From Gnetum montanum (Eukaryota; Streptophyta; Gnetopsida; Gnetales; Gnetaceae): a DNA stretch of 64,000 nucleotides. Location of the stretch: contig MNCI01025435.1 in assembly GCA_015680685.1 (NCBI GenBank), positions 102,567-166,566 on the forward strand, in the 5' to 3' direction. A model generated the notes under the pieces. That model was not told where the DNA came from, did not search any database, and was given only the letters and a program-made list of their open reading frames with translations. Shown here one piece after another: positions 58,925 through 64,000 of this stretch (its first letter is position 1; each line of letters begins with the position of its first letter). The translations under genes and the position numbers were made by a program.

Positions 58925-59260
58925 GTGCTATCTACTCCCCTCCTCATTACCATACATGTTGGTAGGTACAAGGTTCATTGTTTTCATGTAGATGATGGAG
59001 TGACAAGCAACATGATACCATACACCATCGTTGAAAAACTAGACTTAACTAAAAACATCCAAGAAACCTCTACCTCCATGCTCCAATCATTCAATGAATC
59101 ACAAGTAGTAGTTTGAGGTTACATCTCCTTGGATTCTATTGCCGACGAATAGTTTCCATATTCACCAACTTCTTAGTAGTTGAAGAGACACCTGGTTTCA
59201 ACTTGATACTAGGAAGGTCATGGTTGGCTAAGATTCAGGTAGTCTCATCTCCTACTCATT
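58925..59260 (+). pseudogene. Element D2 protease
   Basis: The sequence VHCFHVDDGVTSNMIPYTIV, then NIQETSTSMLQSFNES, in frame for 63 codons. After a stop the frames continue with SLDSIADE, and in another frame LILGRSWLAKI. It matches D1's protease closely (VDDGAATNMIP, ETSTSMLKSFNG, LILGRPWLAKL). Both copies have DDG at the position of the catalytic DSG or DGG, so this was a family feature rather than later damage. Confidence 0.7.
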
Positions 59261-59644
59261 AGGAGATTCACTTATCATATGTGGATGGTGAAATTTTTAT
59301 TCATGAGGACAACACATGTTCACCCTCTATCAACAACGTCAACATTGACTGAGGTTCAGTAAGATGAAACTCTTGACACTAAGGCTAAGGACAACAACAA
59401 CAACAAGGCTAAAATCTCTAGCTAGACAACATTAAATGATCAAAAAGAACACTTACTAATTGCCATTTTGAACAAGAAGAATGGTGAAACTAGGATTGTG
59501 CAAAAGCAGTTCCTTGATCTATCTATCATCCCTTCTTCTGTTAATGGTCATTTATTTTTTTTTGTAGCCTTTTTATCATATTTCCATGTTCATTTTGTTT
59601 TTGTATTTTTCTTTCAATATTATCTCATGCTTGATAGAAAATGA

Positions 59645-59905
59645 ACAACAACCTACCAAGACCTAAAACTGGCAATACCATGGCCCACCAACACCTAAAA
59701 CTGGCAACACCACAACTCACCAGTGCTTAAAACTAACAATGCCATAGCCTGCTAAGGCTTAAAACTAACAACATACTGGCCTGCTAGGACTTAAAACTAG
59801 TGAAGCCATGGTTAGCTAAAACCTAAAACTAACAACATCATGACCTGCCAAGACTAAAACTGGCAACATAATGACCTACTATGGCCTAAAACTAGTAAAT
59901 ATGTG
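59645..59905 (+). repeat. Short tandem repeat of D elements (D2 copy)
   Basis: About eight diverged units of roughly 30-33 bp of the type GGCCTGCTAGGACTTAAAACTAGTGAAGCCAT. It is the reverse complement of the repeat at 13680-13875 in D1. Confidence 0.75.
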
Positions 59906-61617
59906 ACCTCCCTTTCTTTCCATTACACATGCATTACGACTTGTTTGCTTTGCTACATTGTTTATAGTCATGACATGTTTTACAATTTTCATCCTATTAT
60001 GTTACATTATGCACAACCTATAATCAGAAATTCATTATTGTAATCAGAAGAACATAATTAGATAAATGCCATAAGTTTCATCTCAGAATTTTTAGTTTAA
60101 AATTCAACCGATAACTATACCCAACATGTCTACAGTCCTTATCATATTATGTTAGTTTTCAATTCACTGTAGTAAATTAGGTTCTCTACTAGACTAACAA
60201 ATAGTGATCAATTTTCTCATGGCAAAACAGAGTCCAATTTTTTGAGTAGAAAAATAATTGTTAATAGTTCTTTCAACAAAAAATGTGTTCTATACCACTC
60301 TTATGTATCTTGCAGAGAAAATAGTTAAACCATCAGACACTAGGCTACACCTAAAGTAATATGTATTATAATCATAACTAGTAAATACTAATTACACATT
60401 TCATAACAATACAATAGCCATGTAAAGCTATGCAACTGTATAATATCATCATCACTTAGCTTTATCCAAAAAAGAAAAGAAGTTGGATTGGCTAATGAAA
60501 CTGTATAATATGAAAGATGTAAATTAGGAAATGAAGAAACACCATTTCTAAATTACAAAAGGATGATAGGATCTCTTGAAAATTTTTCTATGTATAGATA
60601 AAGTTAAAAAAGAAATGAACTTTTAGTTCCTTCCTTGTATCACATTTTATTCAATAGCTATTTCAAGTAACTTTGGTATATATGAACTAATTTATTTGAA
60701 ACAACTTAATTCAACTCCTAAAAACACTTCATTTTTTTCCATCCTTAATGCCAAAATTCTTACTGCATGCAATTATAGAAAGATAACCAGTATAACAAGA
60801 TACTTTACTTTTTAATCTTTTACCCATTAATAGAATATATATCTAGTACAATCTAGTTGTGCATCACCTTACAACCATAGATTTGATTTGGTACATGCAA
60901 AGACATGAAAAGCCAAATTTACAACTTAAAAAAGGAAAAATTGCCCAAGCAAGAAAATGGTTGTTCTTTTAATTTTTTTTTCAAATGTTATCCACTAAAA
61001 TCAAGATGCAAAACACTCAAATCAAGATTCACCATGAAAAAAATAGAGAAAGTAACTCAAATACTAAGGATTTTTCCACAACCAATCTTCATAAAGGAGT
61101 TGAATCTATGAATTAAATCTCTTTCTTCTAGAACAACATTAAGAGCTATTGTTGCTATCATCTGAAAGGATTTGGACTTGGACATGGGATTTTCTACAAT
61201 TTGAAGGGCTACAATAACTTGTATAGTAGCCAACTCTACCAAAAGGCCTAAAACCTTTACTTTCTCACACTGTGAATACCTAATATGACTATGACCATAT
61301 GAGCCTTGCCACTAGTCCCATAAATTTCCAAAAAGCATATTTCTTCTTTCAATGTAATCTCTGCTTAGACTCCAGTCATTAAAAACATAAGGTGTCATGC
61401 AGTATTGTGATCCTGTAGCTTTCCCACATAGATAAATGCAATTATTCTTTGAAAAATTGGTAGCTTCCCCAAATGATCCTATCATATCCCTGTAGTATAG
61501 GTCATTATAATATAGCCTACTTTATGAAGCATTGGTTGGCTACATTGACACAACCATGTTGAGGCAAATGCATTAATGTAGATGCCTCAACACATGCTAT
61601 CGCATCTATTTGAATAA
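59906..61617. other. D2 3' region, then unrecognised sequence
   Basis: The first 100-150 bp aligns with D1 (13470-13660). Beyond that no homology or gene is seen. Open frames at 60905-61242 are short and overlap on both strands. Confidence 0.35.
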
Positions 61618-62591
61618 TGATGAAGCATCAAAATGTTGTGTCGATAGACCTCCATCAATGTGGCCTTGTCGATGAGCCCTCGTTAACAAGGCTCCATCTA
61701 CATGGTGTTGCCCCATTGATGGGGCCTTGTCGACAAGTCCCCATCTACATGTTGTTGCCCTATTGATGGGGCCAAGTTGACGTAGAATTTACTATGTTTA
61801 TGAGGTCCCATTGACGCAACTCCATAATAAATCCCATAAATACGCATTCACCCACCATGTTTATGAAATTATTTTGTCAATAGTCTAGCAAAACTATTGC
61901 AGTTTTATTTTGTAGTCTTAGAGAATAGTTAGTGAGTGCTTGCAGTGTGAATTTGAGTTAGTTGTATGACATCTTGTTTGAGTGGCAATGTACCTCGACA
62001 CATTTTATGAATGACAATAAGTTTCAGATTGATTCTTATTCATTGCAATACTTTGACTTAGATTAAATTTACTTTTAATGCAATTTATATTTGATGTACT
62101 TAGTTAATATTTACATTTCCATGCATATTAATCAATTGGTGGAATGAGCATGACTAGTTTTGAGCATAAATATGTATTGACTTGGTAATCCCAACAACGT
62201 TATTACTTGGTTCACTTACTAGCATAGCGATTGGTAATCCTAGTAGTGGATATGCGGGTTCAAGATGTGTATGACAGGCTGGGAATGGACACTCATCACT
62301 CATAGGCTAATTTAAACTTTACTTTCCATTGTTAATTAGTTTAAATAATTGATTTTTTATTATCATTAGGAGTAACATAAGGTCGAATAAACATCAAGAA
62401 TCATATGCCTCACTTTCTACTAAACCATACATGACAAAGCTACCACTAGTCCAAGTGGGAAGATAGGAAACTATGATCAACGCTTAACGATCTAGATGCA
62501 TAACTAGTCCCATCCATGGAATTCAACTGGATCATGCATGAATGCTTGTGATTTGTATGGTTGGGCATAGGGGGTAACTCACCATCTATCA
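61618..62591 (+). repeat. 5' LTR of element F
   Basis: From TGATGAAGCATCAAAATG to ACTCACCATCTATCA, closest to C and the solo LTR. U3 holds a 56-bp tandem duplication (61693-61790) with CCCCATTGATGGGG palindromes and GTCGA motifs. TATA-like CATAAATA at 61835. The direct pair TTGGTAATCC (62195, 62231) and the stem-loop position (62412-62457) are present. Confidence 0.85.
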
Positions 62592-62592
62592 T

Positions 62593-62611
62593 TGGCACTA
62601 TTGCCGAGGAT
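62593..62611 (+). other. Primer binding site of F, tRNA-Asp type
   Basis: TGGCACTATTGCCGAGGAT directly after the LTR; it resembles A's site with a few changes. Confidence 0.75.
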
Positions 62612-62716
62612 GGTGCTAGTTATCTAGATTAGTTATATCATGCACGATCACTGTAAATGCATTAATGATTTATTTTTAAAAAAATATTAAGTCACACACA
62701 TCATTAACTAAAAAAA

Positions 62717-62806
62717 ATGTCTCTTTCATAAGGAAGTGATAATGCATCATATGGAGAGAACATTCATTGAAGAACTAATGAGATATATATTCAGCATGAA
62801 CAAAAT
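62717..62806 (+). pseudogene. gag: F gag start, truncated
   Basis: It reads MSLSxGSDNASYGENIHxRTNE, corresponding to A's MPLLQDYNNATPSEEVHWRTNE. After about 30 codons the homology to gag stops and U3-like sequence begins at 62807. The remainder of gag is not found further on. Confidence 0.65.
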
Positions 62807-62986
62807 GAGATATCGCAGCCCACCAAAACATCTATAAATAAGAGGAAGCTTTCCCTTATTTTGACATCTAGATTTAGTTTGTTAGCCAAAATATAGTAGT
62901 TTTACCATTCCAGAGTTAGAATAATTTCCATGTGCCTATAGTAGGAGTCTCAAAGTGAACAGATCTTTATTCGAGAAAATCATGCC
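62807..62986 (+). repeat. Captured U3/promoter fragment of a B-type LTR inside F
   Basis: GAGATATCGCAGCCCACC, TCTATAAATAAGAGG (TATA at 62833-62840), TTTCCATGTGCC and GTGAACAGATCTTTATTCGAG align in order with the reverse complement of B's LTR (27705-27885). The fragment is in sense orientation within the internal region, so it is not part of F's own LTR. Confidence 0.7.
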
Positions 62987-63138
62987 ATATCTCAGCCAAC
63001 CGGATTGTGTTTGGGCCATCCATGAAAGGTCCAGAACAAAATGTTGCCCCAGGATTATGTTTAGACCATCCATGAAAGGTCCATATTCACTGTAGTGATC
63101 ATGGAATTAAACTTTGGACCTTTTGCAGAATTTTCTCC
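62987..63138 (+). repeat. Left arm of 152-bp inverted repeat in F
   Basis: Pairs with 63358-63509 with 11 differences in 152 bases. The arm contains a 50-bp-period duplication (GGATTGTGTTTGGGCC.. at 63002, GGATTATGTTTAGACC.. at 63052), each copy ending CCATCCATGAAAGGTCCA. Its outer end resembles the GATATCGCAGCCCACC start of the captured U3. Confidence 0.9.
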
Positions 63139-63357
63139 TGCGGCCGTTAGGGATCACCTCAAAGGATCCCCATTATGGCCTACCCTCTCTGAAAGTAGTG
63201 CCTAATACTTAGGGGAAATGTACCAATTTTGGCACAATAAAGAAGAAGGTACCATGGTTAAAAATTGTGGTGTGACTATTGATTTCTCTGTTCAAGCCAT
63301 TTTAAAAGTATTAAACCTTCCGAATACAGGGCCAAAGGTTGCTCCCCAACGACCTCT
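63085..63357 (+). pseudogene. Fragment of accessory ORF in F (hairpin loop)
   Basis: It aligns with A at 23325-23575: ELNFGPFAEFSPAAVRDHLK, then GSPLWPTLSES, YLGEMYQFWHN and IVKNCGVTIDFSVQAIL, ending PNTGPKVAP. This is the N-terminal domain of the accessory ORF, about 85 residues, without the flanking parts. The first third lies in the left arm of the inverted repeat and the rest forms its loop. It is better preserved than C's copy, with the FS-AI junction free of the stop seen in A. No start codon or coiled coil follows. Confidence 0.65.
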
Positions 63358-63509
63358 GGAGAAAATTCTGTGAAAGGTTCAAAGTTTAATTCCATGATCA
63401 CTACAGTGAATATGGACCTTTCATGGATGGTTTGAACACAATCTTGGGGCAACGTTTTGTTCTGGACCTTTCATGGATGGCCCAAACACAATCTGGTGGG
63501 CTGCGATAT
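63358..63509 (-). repeat. Right arm of 152-bp inverted repeat in F
   Basis: Reverse complement of the left arm, ending GGTGGGCTGCGATAT. Its differences from the left arm are mostly transitions. Confidence 0.9.
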
Positions 63510-63519
63510 CTCCTGGAAC

Positions 63520-64000
63520 AAAATGCCAAGTGATCGTACACCTTGTTGTTCTGGTACTCTCATAGTCGCTCATCTGGGATGAAACAATGTGGTGTCACTG
63601 ATCAGAGGAATGGACTTGGTCCTAATGTTGGAACGATGGCTTAATGACACCTTAATCATGCATTACATGTAGGATTCATTGTGCCCTAGGTCAGTTACCT
63701 CATGTCCCAATCTCTACAATCCCTTCTATACCCCGTCTCATCTTGTTGTCCATGTAATTGTAGTTCGTGTCTCGTATAGCGTAGAATTCTTACCTCATCT
63801 CGGTGATATTTACATGTGTGTGTTTTATGGAACTAGTGTGGATTACATTTAACCCTTCGAGTGCCCACAGAAACTTTTAAGTGTGGTTACGCAAGGGCAT
63901 TATAGGTTGGAACCTGCTTTGGGGAGGACCCACTTGCTTAATCTTTGTAATTTGCACTCATGACCCATCTTCCGCACATCATCTGTTACCTTTAGCATAT
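63520..64000 (+). other. Conserved non-coding block shared with A
   Basis: Aligns with 21815-22290 in A. In A this block lies upstream of the accessory ORF; here it lies downstream of an accessory ORF fragment, so the order is changed. Confidence 0.7.

Larger units (their letters stand above)
54413..61617 (+). mobile_element. Element D2: Tat-like gypsy element, truncated
   Basis: The + strand counterpart of D1: candidate 5' LTR remains (54413-55010), palindrome-rich tandem repeat (55775-56010), gag (56163-58203), protease (58925-59260), D-type tandem repeat (59645-59905) and 3' non-coding sequence until element F starts. No RT or integrase lies between protease and tandem repeat, as in D1, so the D family here looks non-autonomous. 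The boundaries are approximate. Confidence 0.5.
61618..64000 (+). mobile_element. Element F: rearranged relative of A, runs off the window
   Basis: It begins with a 974-bp LTR and tRNA-Asp primer site and a gag start like A's. Within 100 bp of the gag start the sequence changes to a fragment of a B-type U3, then a large inverted repeat whose loop holds part of the accessory ORF, then the A-like conserved block. Gag core and pol are absent so far. It looks like a recombinant of several family members. Confidence 0.75.

Noticed and set aside
202-64000. tRNA genes at the tRNA-like sequences near the LTR ends
   Set aside because: These are primer binding sites of 18-20 bases matching only tRNA 3' ends, with no cloverleaf around them.

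Overview
This window looks like repeat-dominated nuclear DNA from a seed plant with a large genome. No host gene, rRNA, tRNA or CRISPR array could be supported. The DNA is AT-rich. Almost everything recognisable is Ty3/gypsy LTR retrotransposon sequence: plant tRNA-Asp and initiator tRNA-Met primer sites, gag, protease, RT, RNase H, integrase and a chromodomain-like tail. All coding copies are broken by stops and frameshifts. Old, nested, slowly removed insertions of this kind are typical of gymnosperms, but that placement is a guess.

Layout, left to right. 1-201 is the 3' part of an LTR cut by the window edge. 1.4-2.7 kb is a gag-protease-RT fragment on the + strand (element G). 3.6-5.9 kb is an unrecognised decayed minus-strand coding region. 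About 7.9-14.6 kb is D1, a minus-strand element with a protease remnant and a long 3' region full of tandem repeats. A solo LTR (10878-11752, 5-bp target duplication) sits inside its 39-bp repeat array. About 14.6-41.4 kb is a large minus-strand Athila/Tat-like element, C (gag, protease, RT, RNase H, integrase, spacer, accessory ORF). It is interrupted by two complete younger relatives with perfect 5-bp target duplications: A (18201-26839, + strand, ACAAT) and B (27132-34012, minus strand, ATTAA). 44864-51686 is E, a chromovirus-like element with its own LTR pair and a tRNA-iMet primer site. 54.4-61.6 kb is D2, a + strand relative of D1. 61618 to the window end is F, a rearranged relative of A.

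A, B, C, F, the solo LTR and the 1-201 fragment form one superfamily. They share LTR ends, a conserved LTR hairpin and, where an internal region is present, the tRNA-Asp primer site. C once carried the full enzyme set. A keeps only gag plus the accessory ORF, and B keeps only gag plus protease, so both look like non-autonomous deletion derivatives that would have depended on a C-like partner. The accessory ORF has an N-terminal globular domain resembling the plant-transposon-protein domain family (Pfam PF20167 is my best match from memory) followed by a long coiled coil. In A it is preceded by a second copy of the LTR promoter signature.

The most notable observations are a stem-loop in the LTRs whose stem sequence changes by paired substitutions between copies while the loop start AACCATAC is kept; a 152-bp-arm inverted repeat in F next to a captured LTR promoter fragment; a perfect 24-bp GATATC-based palindrome in the U3 region; and family-specific 3' tandem repeats shared by D1 and D2.
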